NCBI GenBank assembly: GCA_020634215.1
Contig: JACKCD010000008.1
Coordinates: 1 to 64,000, forward strand
Direction: 5' to 3'
Length of the DNA: 64,000 bases
Source of the DNA: Ardenticatenaceae bacterium
GTDB taxonomy: Bacteria; Chloroflexota; Anaerolineae; Promineifilales; Promineifilaceae
The translations under genes were made by a program, and so were the position numbers. This document shows, piece after piece, positions 16,649 through 25,599 of this stretch; the stretch's first letter is position 1; each line of letters begins with the position of its first letter. The notes beneath the pieces were generated by a model, which saw only the letters and a list, made by a program, of their open reading frames with translations, had not been told where the DNA came from and made no database searches.

Positions 16649-17830
16649 CTACACGCGCTCAAACGGCCGTAAATATCGCCATGTCACCACCCCCGCCGCC
16701 AGCAAAAACAATGCCCCCAGCCCAAACGGCACCGTTGGAGCCGCTCGTTCCCATAGCACACTGCCCAGATAGGGAAACGGCGTGGTAAACAATGACAGTG
16801 CCGTGCTGAACAGCCCGAACGTCAGCCCCAATTGCTCCGGCGGGGTTGCCTTAGCTAAGAAAGCATCAAAAGCGGGGTCGCCCATACCAAAGGCGATACC
16901 CGTCAGGGCAAAAAAGAGCCAGAACATAGGTATGGATGTCAACCAAATGAGCAGCAGCAGCCCAACCGCATGAATCCCGCCGCTGACCGCCAAGGCCACG
17001 GTTGCCCCCCAGCGGTCAGCCAAGCGGCTGCCAAACCAGCTTACCAGTAGGTAAACAACAGCAAAAAAGGAGAACAAATACCCAATTTGGGCTTCGCCAA
17101 GACCGTTGGCCTGCATGAGCAGCGACTGCAAGTTGTCATAAAGTTGAATGCCCATATCACGCAATGAATCGGTGATAAGAAGCCAAGTCAACAGCCCGCC
17201 CGCCACCAGGGCAGCAGCCAAACCACGAAAACCATCATGCAATCGGGCAACCTGAACGTTTTCCCAGCGATAAATCAGTCCCATGCCGGGATAAATGCGT
17301 AAAAGGGTGGCAACGGCCGTTAATCCCACCCCCACCCAAAACAACAAGCGCAGCTCATACCGTTCCGCCAGCCAACCGCCAAACGCCGGCCCCACAATTT
17401 GGCAAATCGTAAATAGCCCATTGACCAGCCCATACGTCTGCGCCATTTGCCCTGGCGGCGCAGCCTCGGCAATATACGCCTGAAACGATGGGCCTACTAC
17501 CCCCCGCCCTAAAGCCATCACCACCGCCGACAGCAACAGCCATTGCCAACTGGGAGCCAGTGCAAAACCTAGCGTGCCCAGCATGGTAAATATCGCCCCC
17601 AACGCCACCGCCTGAATCCGGCCAATGCTGTCTGAAAACCAACCGCCCAACGGCCGCAGCAGTGAGGCCGACAGCGTGTGGACAGTAAAGAAAAGCCCTA
17701 CCTGAGTAACGGTTCCCCCCAATTCCAAGATAAAAAGGGGCATAAACGGAAGACTCATGCGGCTGGCGGTGTTTGCCAGAATGGTAGAAAAAAGCAGCAG
17801 CTTAAGATCGCGGGGAAGTTTCTGCCACAT
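16649..17830 (-). CDS. Major facilitator superfamily transporter
   Basis: 393 residues with about twelve hydrophobic helices and the MFS loop motif GGWFSDSIGRIQAV between helices 2 and 3. SRLADRWGATVAL is the matching loop in the second half. It is a drug/metabolite exporter type. The gene begins nine bases after the end of the VioB-like gene, so it is probably the last gene of the operon that starts at the SARP-type regulator. Export of the cluster product is a reasonable inference. Confidence 0.9.
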   Translation of the reverse strand: MWQKLPRDLKLLLFSTILANTASRMSLPFMPLFILELGGTVTQVGLFFTVHTLSASLLRPLGGWFSDSIGRIQAVALGAIFTMLGTLGFALAPSWQWLLLSAVVMALGRGVVGPSFQAYIAEAAPPGQMAQTYGLVNGLFTICQIVGPAFGGWLAERYELRLLFWVGVGLTAVATLLRIYPGMGLIYRWENVQVARLHDGFRGLAAALVAGGLLTWLLITDSLRDMGIQLYDNLQSLLMQANGLGEAQIGYLFSFFAVVYLLVSWFGSRLADRWGATVALAVSGGIHAVGLLLLIWLTSIPMFWLFFALTGIAFGMGDPAFDAFLAKATPPEQLGLTFGLFSTALSLFTTPFPYLGSVLWERAAPTVPFGLGALFLLAAGVVTWRYLRPFERV

Positions 17831-17839
17831 AGCTGTTAC

Positions 17840-19744
17840 CTAACCACCTACTAAATTGCACCAACGCAACAACAGCTTGCGCTTACCCGGCGACAAATCA
17901 CGGGTGATAGGCATGGCGACACTGCTTTCGGCCAACGCCTCGCTCACCATCGTCTGAATGATAGATGCCCGATGTTCAATGGCAAATTGGTTATTAAGCG
18001 GGAAGCCTTGAATAGACATGGCCGGATAAAGCAGGTAAAAATAGCGGAAGATGTGGTGGTAAATAAACGGCCAGGTTAGCCCCTCATCCGGCACATCATC
18101 GTAATTGTCCTGTGGAAAGACGCGGACGTTGGCGTAGCTGGCGTAGATGTAGTCAACGGCGGTAGGGTCAGGAACGGCCGTTTCCTCACCCACCACAAAC
18201 AGCACCATCCCAATCCCCGGCCGCCGCGCCGTCAACCGCACCGTCAACTCCCCACCCGCTGGCACCACCACCGTTTCCGGCATCTCCAGCAAATAGTCAT
18301 CCGGCTCCAGCCGCACAAACTGCTTATTGGGCATGGGGTCGTCTGGCGACGTGGTGGACGACAGCACCCGGTCGGCATATTGCCCCAACCACAGCGTCAC
18401 CGCCTCCTGCGCCAATTCCCCCCGCCGATACACCCGCACCGCAAGCGCAACCGTGTCGCCTATTTCAGCATAGGTAGCGCGGTTGTCGGTAACAACCAGC
18501 CAATCGTCATCACATTCGGCAATCAGCGGCGTGTGCGGGTCATCATCGCCCAGCAGCCTAAAGCGACCATTTTTCAACATATCGGCCGTCACATCGGCCG
18601 GCCACGGCAGCTCCACCACCCCCGCACTTTGCTCATAGGTAGCCTGGTCATAAGCAACCGGGCCAATGTAATGGCTATCCAGCCATAGCCCCACCTTTCC
18701 CAAATCCACCTTATGGTGCAGCCCGTTAATCTCGGGAAACGTTGCCAGCAAATCCAGCACAATTTGGCGGCGCGGCTCATCCACCGCCACCATTGCCGCC
18801 CCCAGGGGAAATGTCACCTTGGTCTCCCCCGCGCTGGCCTCACCCTTTGCCACCCCTTTGTATGGCTGGGTATCCTGCGTCCCGGTCTGACAGTTCACCC
18901 ACACCGTCCGCTTGTTGACTGGCAGCAACCGCCGCGCCACCGGCAGCGAAGCCACTTCATCCCCCTGCCACACCCCAATCGTCCCCACCAGCCCACCATA
19001 CGCCGGGTTTGCCACATAATCCCCCTCGGCAAACCGTTTAGCCAATTCGGCCATGCCAATGTGGGGAAACAATGCGTAAACCGCAAAACAAACGACAATC
19101 CCTTTGGCTTGGGTGGCGGCAGTGGCAAGCTGGTTCAAGACGGGAATGTCAGTTTGGCCGATGCTCCACGACCCATTGGGCAGCACAAATTGCCAAATGC
19201 AGGCGGTGGGAGCGAGGGTAAAGCATAAGTTGCGCCACTGTGTGACCCAGCGGCTATGCCCCACCGACCCCCACCCGGTTAGAAGCTGCACCCCAGCGGC
19301 GGTGGCAAGCTGGAATTGACCGGGGTAAAGCTGGGTGGCATAGGAGCCAATGGGGTCGAGGTCGGCCATGGTGGCAAAGGCAACATCACCAAAGCGGTTG
19401 CCTAAGATGGCAACGGTTGCCCCGGCCAGCGGGTCGCCGTCGGCAGCTAGTTGGAGGGGGCCGGTTTGTGGTTGGTAGCTGGTAACGGCCGTTTCCTCAA
19501 ACGCCACACTCCCATCCCCAAAATAATTCCACCCCGCGTTCAGTTGCACCCCACCGCCAACCGGCGTTGTTTGCATCAGCCACTGCCGCCACGCCGCATC
19601 GGTCAACGCCTCCGGGTTCAAAATCCCAATTTGCACCGCGTCCACATTATTGACAATATCATCATTGTTGGCCGTGGGCGGGTTGGCTTTGAAAGTGCCT
19701 TTGAAATGAATTCGGGGAACAGAAAGATGTGTCATAGCTTTCAT
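17840..19744 (-). CDS. VioB/RebD N-terminal-domain-like protein
   Basis: About 634 residues, no signal peptide. The N-terminus (SVPRIHFKGTFKANPPTANN) matches the beginning of VioB-type iminophenyl-pyruvate dimer synthases, which start with a PRIHFRG...PTANRD pattern. Further similar blocks are YPGQFQLATAAG, IWQFVLPNGS, GVWQGDEVASLPVARRLLP, YHHIFRYFYLLYPAMSI and MPITRDLSPGKRKLLLRW. VioB/RebD/StaD continue with a second, ferritin-like half that is absent here, so the protein equals only the N-terminal region. VioB couples two indole imines in violacein synthesis; whether a lone N-terminal region is catalytic is unknown. Start uncertain (ATG 19744 or 19735). It sits between a haem lipoprotein gene and the MFS gene. 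Confidence 0.6.
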   Translation of the reverse strand: MKAMTHLSVPRIHFKGTFKANPPTANNDDIVNNVDAVQIGILNPEALTDAAWRQWLMQTTPVGGGVQLNAGWNYFGDGSVAFEETAVTSYQPQTGPLQLAADGDPLAGATVAILGNRFGDVAFATMADLDPIGSYATQLYPGQFQLATAAGVQLLTGWGSVGHSRWVTQWRNLCFTLAPTACIWQFVLPNGSWSIGQTDIPVLNQLATAATQAKGIVVCFAVYALFPHIGMAELAKRFAEGDYVANPAYGGLVGTIGVWQGDEVASLPVARRLLPVNKRTVWVNCQTGTQDTQPYKGVAKGEASAGETKVTFPLGAAMVAVDEPRRQIVLDLLATFPEINGLHHKVDLGKVGLWLDSHYIGPVAYDQATYEQSAGVVELPWPADVTADMLKNGRFRLLGDDDPHTPLIAECDDDWLVVTDNRATYAEIGDTVALAVRVYRRGELAQEAVTLWLGQYADRVLSSTTSPDDPMPNKQFVRLEPDDYLLEMPETVVVPAGGELTVRLTARRPGIGMVLFVVGEETAVPDPTAVDYIYASYANVRVFPQDNYDDVPDEGLTWPFIYHHIFRYFYLLYPAMSIQGFPLNNQFAIEHRASIIQTMVSEALAESSVAMPITRDLSPGKRKLLLRWCNLVGG

Positions 19745-19822
19745 GGTACGCGGACGAACACGGACGAACACGGAAAAGAGAGTGCTTCTCCGCGTTTGTC
19801 TGTGTTTGTCCGCGTCCTATTT
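19745..19822. repeat. Simple inverted repeat ACGCGGACGAACACGG type
   Basis: Units ACGCGGACGAACACGG and the complementary CCGCGTTTGTCTGTG fill the gap between the VioB-like gene and the haem lipoprotein gene. Related stretches occur at 385-428 and 61316-61345. Confidence 0.65.
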
Positions 19823-20956
19823 GGCCCGGCGCAGCGACCAGACATAATCAAGCGGCTTAAATTTGCCGTTGTCAAACGGCGGCGGGTTGCCCACATACCC
19901 CTGCACATTGCCGTGGGCAAAATCCCACATTTCGGCGCGGCTGTTGGCGGCCCCAATCGAAGATTGAGCATGGCAGGTCATGCACGAAGACGACTGCTGG
20001 AACTGGGTCTCAATTTGGGTGTTGGCTAAAACCACCGGCTGCTCCCCCAGCATAAACGACCATTGCGAGCCACGCAGTTGGTAATATTGCCACGGCGTTC
20101 CGGCCACCTGGGTCTGCATGGCTTCGTTTAGCTTTGCCACGGCGGGCGCAATCGGCTGCAAAACGGGGGCGTTGGTCGTTTGCGGGTTGTCCGCTTGTTC
20201 AAACGTCGCCCAAAACCAGTGGGGCTGCACCTTGCTGATGAGGTGCAGGGCGGTCATGCCCAGCGTGGCGCACTGCTTATTGCCGTTGTCGTCGGTATAG
20301 CACCCCTCGGTGACGTGGTAACGCCCCGACTGCTGTTCGGCGGCATCGAGAATGCGCCAAATGGCCTTGACTTCTATCGCTTCGGCAGGGAATTCGATGG
20401 GCGGGGCGGCGGGGTCGGCAAAAAAGGCGGCTTGCCCGGCGCGGCTGTAGAGATGGCGTTGATTGACGATGTAGTCAAAGGTGGCTTCGTTTTGGTTGAC
20501 CTGCATGAGGGTGGGTCGCCCTTGTTTGTCGGTGAGTAAACGGCCGTCTATTTCCATATTCGTTTCCAGCAGCGGCGACACAATGGGGCTATTCCACGGC
20601 AGCGGGGTTTGCCCAGCGGCAACGTATACTTCGGCGACGTTTTTCCAGGTTTGCCAAACGGCCGTTGCGGCCGGCTTGCCCAGCTTTTGGCTCCCATCCG
20701 CCACCCCGCGCTCATCGGGGACGGCCGGCCAGTTCACAAAGAGGAACAAATCCCAGGCAAATTGGTCATATTGGCCGTCGGCGGCGTACTCAGCAAACTG
20801 GGGGCGTGGGTCACACGGCTCCTGCGCGGCAAGGGTGCGGCAGTCGGCAGGGGCAACCGCTTGGGACAGGGCTTGGGAAACGGCCGTTTCCTCCATCGCC
20901 ACCCCGCCACACCCTGTCAACAGCAGCAGCCCCAACCATATCCACCGTCTCGTCAC
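19817..20956 (-). CDS. Secreted lipoprotein with one c-type haem motif
   Basis: 379 residues. A lipoprotein signal peptide (WIWLGLLLLTGC, modified Cys at residue 16) targets it to the outer face of the membrane. One haem c motif, CMTCH, lies near residue 330 in the context SSSCMTCHAQSS. The central part has WDLFLFVNWPA and MTALHLISKVQPHWFWATFE, conserved-looking aromatic blocks of a cytochrome family I cannot name. The gene follows the N-methyltransferase gene after 60 bases and precedes the VioB-like gene. An oxidation step on the peptide product, or separate electron transfer, are both possible. Confidence 0.78.
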   Translation of the reverse strand: MTRRWIWLGLLLLTGCGGVAMEETAVSQALSQAVAPADCRTLAAQEPCDPRPQFAEYAADGQYDQFAWDLFLFVNWPAVPDERGVADGSQKLGKPAATAVWQTWKNVAEVYVAAGQTPLPWNSPIVSPLLETNMEIDGRLLTDKQGRPTLMQVNQNEATFDYIVNQRHLYSRAGQAAFFADPAAPPIEFPAEAIEVKAIWRILDAAEQQSGRYHVTEGCYTDDNGNKQCATLGMTALHLISKVQPHWFWATFEQADNPQTTNAPVLQPIAPAVAKLNEAMQTQVAGTPWQYYQLRGSQWSFMLGEQPVVLANTQIETQFQQSSSCMTCHAQSSIGAANSRAEMWDFAHGNVQGYVGNPPPFDNGKFKPLDYVWSLRRAK

Positions 20957-21016
20957 ACCCAGCCTCCTAAGAAATGCAGGGGGGCAGGGAAGATTCTCCT
21001 CTGCTCCCCTGCTCCC

Positions 21017-21808
21017 CTACGCTCGCCACCGCAAATCGGCCGGCTCCATTCCCAGCCGCGCCACCATCTCCCAATCCACCGCTGCCTTTTCCTGCGGCGG
21101 CACATAGAGCGTCGCCATGCGCGTCACCGCTGCTTGCGGCAACTGCGCCAGCGGCAGCCGTTCAATCAGCGGCGGCAGCGTTGGGTATTTGCTGGCCTCA
21201 TACACCGTCACCATATGCTCTGGCGCATAAAAACGGAGCAGTTCATCGGTCAGCACTTGCAGCCCCGGTACCAAATCCCCGGCAAAGCGCAAAATGCCCA
21301 CCGCCCCAATTTGCCACACAATTAGATGGCCGGTTATGTCGGGCTGGCGGCGGCGGATGAGAAAGTCGGTGGCCTCGACGCTGTAGCAGCCGTATTGACC
21401 GGGGTCAATACCCAAATCGGCAAACAAACAATCTTCCGCCGACACGCCGGGCAAAATGGTGGCCGGGTAACCCTCACGCCGCGCCTGAGCCACCGCCTTA
21501 TGCACCGGCATGGCAAACACGCCGGGGTGTCCATACATGACCACGCAAACAGCCTTGCCCTGGCGCACGGCGGCCAAAATCAGGTCACTCATTTCCTGGT
21601 AGGTTTGCAACCGTACTTTGTCGGGGTGGTAGAGATGGGATAGAGAAACGGCCGTTTTGTTCAGCCCCCGCACCCATTCCGCCATCACCCCATCATTTAG
21701 CACATAAAAAACCTGATCCGCTTGCTCAATATGCGCCTTCGCCTCCAGTGTGATCTGCGCCACTAGCTTCAGCCCCGTCCCCACACAAACCAGCGACCCT
21801 GTTCCCAC
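21017..21808 (-). CDS. Borosin-type peptide alpha-N-methyltransferase (SonM-like)
   Basis: About 263 residues of the tetrapyrrole-methylase fold. It matches the SonM/OphMA borosin methyltransferases, which put methyl groups from S-adenosylmethionine on backbone amides of a peptide. Visible blocks are GSLVCVGTGLKL at the start, LYHPDKVRLQTYQEM (candidate Tyr60, Arg67, Tyr70 active site), MYGHPGVFAMPVHKA (91-105), LPGVSAEDCLFADLGIDPG (119-137), EATDFL, and the C-terminal VTVYEAS...PLIERLPLAQLPQA plus LYVPPQEK. Unlike fungal OphMA it has no fused core peptide; the substrate is the neighbouring ORF, i.e. a split borosin system. GTG at 21808 is chosen because it lies two bases after the precursor stop with AGGA upstream; the frame extends to a TTG at 21835. 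Confidence 0.92.
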   Translation of the reverse strand: MGTGSLVCVGTGLKLVAQITLEAKAHIEQADQVFYVLNDGVMAEWVRGLNKTAVSLSHLYHPDKVRLQTYQEMSDLILAAVRQGKAVCVVMYGHPGVFAMPVHKAVAQARREGYPATILPGVSAEDCLFADLGIDPGQYGCYSVEATDFLIRRRQPDITGHLIVWQIGAVGILRFAGDLVPGLQVLTDELLRFYAPEHMVTVYEASKYPTLPPLIERLPLAQLPQAAVTRMATLYVPPQEKAAVDWEMVARLGMEPADLRWRA

Positions 21809-21810
21809 GC

Positions 21811-22215
21811 CTATTCCTCGCTCGCCATCACCCAAGCATCGTCGGCCTCATCGGTCGTCATCACCCAGGCCTCTTCAGGCGACGTTGCATCAGGCGACAT
21901 CACCCAACCTTCTGCCGACATCACCCAACCTTCTGCCGACATCACCCAGCCTTCCGGCGACATCACCCAGCCCTCTGCCGACATCACCCAGCCCTCAGAT
22001 TGCTGCTTGCTCAAGGCATCGGCAAACGCTTGTTTCCCAGCATAACTCTCACGTGCCGCTGCATACAGCCTGGCATCCGCCTCAGACAAACCACTGCTCA
22101 CCAAATAGGCTATCAACTGCTCACCATTGAGCGAAGCCAAAAGCTGCTGCAACTTGGGATCTGTTGCCGCATGGATTAAAAATGCTTTTAAAGTCACAGA
22201 TGCTTTCTCAGACAT
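21811..22215 (-). CDS. Split-borosin precursor with seven Trp-Val-Met cores
   Basis: 134 residues from ATG 22215, preceded by AGGAGGG. Residues about 5-70 form a helical leader (TLKAFLIHAATDPKLQQLL, LIAYLVSSGLSEADARLY). This fits the borosin-binding, LigA-like domain that holds precursor to methyltransferase. Residues 74-108 are five exact-length 7-residue repeats EGWVMS(A/P). Two more WVM units follow at 117 and 128 in EEAWVMTT and DDAWVMAS, giving seven in total. The acidic, small-residue spacers would separate hydrophobic cores to be N-methylated. The longer upstream frame (to 22299) overlaps the regulator gene and lacks an RBS, so it is rejected. The methyltransferase gene starts two bases downstream. 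Confidence 0.9.
   Translation of the reverse strand: MSEKASVTLKAFLIHAATDPKLQQLLASLNGEQLIAYLVSSGLSEADARLYAAARESYAGKQAFADALSKQQSEGWVMSAEGWVMSPEGWVMSAEGWVMSAEGWVMSPDATSPEEAWVMTTDEADDAWVMASEE
21892..21996 (-). repeat. Five tandem 21-bp units coding the core peptides
   Basis: Five adjacent 21-base units, each one codon set for EGWVMS(A/P), with only a few third-position or Ala/Pro differences. The near identity at the DNA level suggests recent expansion by slippage or unequal exchange. Two looser units at 21826-21870 encode the last WVM motifs. Confidence 0.92.
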
Positions 22216-22267
22216 AAAAACCCTCCTACAATCTTGGTTTGTATTTTCACACCCGGCTAAACCAACA

Positions 22268-25200
22268 TCACACAGCATCCCCCAACACACCAGACACAAT
22301 TTGTTTTAACTCTAAGGTCTTTTTACCTTCCGCTAATTGCAGCAACGCCGCAGATGGCAACATGGCTTGCAATTCTCCCAACTGCTTTTCCGCACGACGG
22401 CGCACCAGATAGGAAGCAGCAGGATGCTCAACAACCAGCGTCAACAAGTTATGGGCTTTCAGCAGTTGGCTGTTATCTTTGTTAGATTTCACTACGGCCA
22501 TGTCCGTGCTGGCTGGCAACGATGAATGGGCTTGTACCAATAGATTAGCCGTATTGGTTAAAGCTTGCAAGATTAAAGGTGCCGCCTCCATGGTTGTTGC
22601 CCGTTCCAATGCTTCACCCAAATAGCGACGTGCATCCTCATAGGCACCAGTCATCCGCGCCAGGTCGCCCAAATTTGCCAGCGTATTGGCTAACTCCAGT
22701 TCTTCGCCATTTTCCTGATAAATCGTCAGACTGCGATCAAACTGCGCCGATGCACCAGCAAAATCTTGCTGCGCCTGCCTTAATTTACCCAATTGATTGC
22801 GACAGTGCGCGACACCGCTGCTGTTGCCAATGGACTCATACAGTGCCAAGCTGCGATTAAACAGCCGTTCTGCGTCGGCCAAATCATTTTCCGCAAAAGC
22901 AATCTCGCCTAGCCAACGGGTTGATTCCGCAATCCCCCAATCCTTGCCAGCAGCCTCATACATCTGTAAACAAACTTGCTGCCACCGCTTCGCCTCTTCA
23001 TAGGCACCCACAATGAACAGAATTTCCCCCATGCGTAGGCCAAGGTTGGCTTTACGGTCGTGATCATCCGTTTGCTGTGCCGCCTCGTAGCTATGGTAGA
23101 AGGCATCCTTGGCCTTGTCAAAAATGCCTAGCTGCTGGTAAGCCATGCCCAAAACTTGATACGCATAACTTTGCTCGGCAAAAGCATCCTGGTTTTTCAG
23201 CAAATCAACACTCTGCTGGGCCAGATTGGCCGCTTGGTGCAGATCACCTAAGCGATAGCAAAATCCAGCCTGACGTGATAAGACGCGACCATAGACATAG
23301 GCGACATTGCTTCCACTGCGGCTGCCTAGCTGGGTGCTATTGGCTAAACTTAAGGCACATAGCTCAAAGGCTTGCAGGGCTTCCTGATACCAGCTTACGA
23401 GAGAATAAAAGTTGAGCATACTGTGCAAATATTTGTCAATGAGGGCGATATCGTGATTGACAGTTGCCCAATACCACCCAGCCCGCACATTTTGAATATC
23501 GGTGCGAATCATGGTGACGGCCTGCTGATTTTCCTGGGTAGGCCAGCGGCTTTCCTGCCGCTGCATTAAATCGGCATAGTAGGCGGCGTGGCGATGTTGC
23601 ACAACGGCCGTTTCTTCCCGTGCCGCCAACTTTTCCGCTGCAAACTGTCGCAGCAACCCATGCAGCTCAAATCGGTTGGCATCGGCCTGGCGCAACAGGG
23701 ATTTATCCACCAATTGCCGCAGCCCCATCAAGGACGCATTCGTAACGGCCGTTCCCGCTTCACGGCTAAAGCCACCCTGAAAGACAGAAAGCTGCGCCAA
23801 CACCCGCTGCTCCTCTGCCGACAAAAGCTCCCACGAATGCTCAAACACCACCTGCAAACTGCGGTGACGTGGCTCCACATCATAATAGTTAGTTTGCAGA
23901 AGTTTTAGCCCCTTGCTCAGTTCCGCCGCAATTTGGCCGCAGGAAAGCATACCAGACCAAGTGGCAGCCAACTCCAAGGCCAGCGGCAACCCTTCACAAA
24001 GCTGGCAAATACGCACAATGGCTAACTCATCTTCCCAGCTTTGCCCAATGGGTTGCTCAGGCTGGTTTTGCCGCGCCCGGTCAATAAAAAGCCCCATCGC
24101 CTGATACTGACTGGGGTCTATGCGCTTTTGCAGCCAGTCGCTGTCGCTCATGTTGCTTACTGGATAGGGCAAGCCCCCAACGGCAAGCACCCATTCACCG
24201 CGCAGGTTAAGCCGCTCGCGGGAGGTGGTGAGGAGTTTAACGGCCGTTGTGCCCCCCAGCAGCACCGCCACCACCTCCGACCCAGCCGCGCCAAGCTGCT
24301 CAAAATTATCCAGAATCAGCAACAGTTCCTGCTGCTGTAGATGGTTTATAACCTGCTGTAACGGGTCTTTGCTGCCCCGCAGCACCACGCCTACGGCATG
24401 GGCAATAGCCAGCACCATTTGCGCGGCATCATTGATGCCAGCCAGCGGCACATAATACACTCCATTGGCAAACGGCCCCACGTATTCATAGGCAATCCGT
24501 TTGCCTGCGTGCAGCGCCAGGCTGGTTTTCCCCGTGCCGCCTGCTCCCAGCAGCGTGATAAGCCGCCGCTGCGGCTGGGTCAAATGGGACAGCAATTGGG
24601 CGGTTTCTTCTTCCCGCCCTAAGAAACTATTGGGCAAATTGGGTAAATTGTGCGGCCGGTGTGCGGGTGCCGTTTGGATGCGGTGATAAAGCCGATTGGT
24701 CTCCGCTGTGGGTGCAACCCCCAACTCATTTTCCAAAACGGTGCAGCACGTTTCGTAGAGCGCCAGCGCCGCCGAACGGTTCCCCTGCCGCGCCAGCAGC
24801 CGCATCTGCTGCTGATATGGCTCTTCGCGCCACGGCTCCAGCCTGGTTTGATGCCTCGCATAGACCAGTGCCTGGTCATATTCTCCCCGGTCTTCGTGAT
24901 AGCTGGCGAGCCACTGCAAGGCTTGGAGCGCCAATTGATGCAGTCTTTCACGAATAGGAAGTACCCATTGTTCAAAAACGGGGCTGTCGTGGACGAAGAA
25001 GTGGGCGAGAAAATCACCGTTGTAGAGGGAAACGGCCGTTTGCAAATTTTCCACACAGACCGCGCACTGTCGTTCAGGTTTGTCACCGTGAGTTGGGCAG
25101 GCCGTCAGCAGCTTTTGAAAACGGGTCGCATCAAGCGTGTGCTGGCTTTGGACGTTAAACTGAACCGTCTCCCGCGAAATCAGCAGGAAAGGCGGGTTTG

Positions 25201-25444
25201 CGTTTTGGTTATCAATTCCTTTTTGCAGTCGGGTAATGGATTGGCGCAGGTTGGTGCGGGCAGTGTCCAACGGTTCATCCGGCCAAAGCAGGGCAACCAG
25301 TGCATCACGACGCAACGGCCGTTCCTGCTCCACCGCTAAATAAGCCAGCAACGCCTCAACTTTTGCTGAACGCAATCCGGCAACAGGCACCTGATTTAAG
25401 GCTATGTCTAATGAACCTAAAAATTTCAGGGAAAGGAAAGTCAT
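22268..25444 (-). CDS. SARP/AfsR-type transcription regulator (BTAD, NTPase, TPR)
   Basis: A large 1058-residue regulator. Residues 1-95 look like the winged-helix DNA-binding domain of SARP proteins (ALLAYLAVEQERPLRRDALVALLWPDE). Residues about 100-255 are the bacterial transcriptional activator domain (YNGDFL, HEDRGEYDQALVYARHQTRLEPWREEPYQQQMRLLA in two parts). An NB-ARC-like ATPase follows with P-loop LLGAGGTGKTSLAL near residue 300 and Walker B LLLILDNFEQLG, then many TPR-like helices from about 690. Members of this group switch on secondary-metabolite genes. It lies 52 bases upstream of the borosin precursor on the same strand, so it is likely the pathway regulator and may share its transcript. 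Confidence 0.92.
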   Translation of the reverse strand: MTFLSLKFLGSLDIALNQVPVAGLRSAKVEALLAYLAVEQERPLRRDALVALLWPDEPLDTARTNLRQSITRLQKGIDNQNANPPFLLISRETVQFNVQSQHTLDATRFQKLLTACPTHGDKPERQCAVCVENLQTAVSLYNGDFLAHFFVHDSPVFEQWVLPIRERLHQLALQALQWLASYHEDRGEYDQALVYARHQTRLEPWREEPYQQQMRLLARQGNRSAALALYETCCTVLENELGVAPTAETNRLYHRIQTAPAHRPHNLPNLPNSFLGREEETAQLLSHLTQPQRRLITLLGAGGTGKTSLALHAGKRIAYEYVGPFANGVYYVPLAGINDAAQMVLAIAHAVGVVLRGSKDPLQQVINHLQQQELLLILDNFEQLGAAGSEVVAVLLGGTTAVKLLTTSRERLNLRGEWVLAVGGLPYPVSNMSDSDWLQKRIDPSQYQAMGLFIDRARQNQPEQPIGQSWEDELAIVRICQLCEGLPLALELAATWSGMLSCGQIAAELSKGLKLLQTNYYDVEPRHRSLQVVFEHSWELLSAEEQRVLAQLSVFQGGFSREAGTAVTNASLMGLRQLVDKSLLRQADANRFELHGLLRQFAAEKLAAREETAVVQHRHAAYYADLMQRQESRWPTQENQQAVTMIRTDIQNVRAGWYWATVNHDIALIDKYLHSMLNFYSLVSWYQEALQAFELCALSLANSTQLGSRSGSNVAYVYGRVLSRQAGFCYRLGDLHQAANLAQQSVDLLKNQDAFAEQSYAYQVLGMAYQQLGIFDKAKDAFYHSYEAAQQTDDHDRKANLGLRMGEILFIVGAYEEAKRWQQVCLQMYEAAGKDWGIAESTRWLGEIAFAENDLADAERLFNRSLALYESIGNSSGVAHCRNQLGKLRQAQQDFAGASAQFDRSLTIYQENGEELELANTLANLGDLARMTGAYEDARRYLGEALERATTMEAAPLILQALTNTANLLVQAHSSLPASTDMAVVKSNKDNSQLLKAHNLLTLVVEHPAASYLVRRRAEKQLGELQAMLPSAALLQLAEGKKTLELKQIVSGVLGDAV

Positions 25445-25527
25445 GCTCTAGATTTATCGTGTCCCATTTCATCAACCCTACTCCCCCCACCAATTTAGGC
25501 TATGTTGAGTATCGCTGACTACATTGG

Positions 25528-25556
25528 TTTATACCTTAATTCGACAAAGCACACAA
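25528..25556 (-). promoter_or_regulatory. Candidate promoter of the regulator/borosin operon
   Basis: Minus strand: -35 TTGTGT (25556-25551), 17-base spacer, -10 TATAAA (25533-25528), about 85 bases before the regulator ATG. The match is moderate. No other good promoter was seen between 25445 and 25599. Confidence 0.4.
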
Positions 25557-25599
25557 CACAAAACCCAGTAACTTCCCAGAACCTTTGCCCCAAATTGCC

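Noticed and set aside
21892..21996. Tandem 21-bp repeats considered as a CRISPR or satellite
   Set aside because: Units are contiguous with no spacers, a multiple of three, and in frame with a protein that has an RBS and a leader domain.
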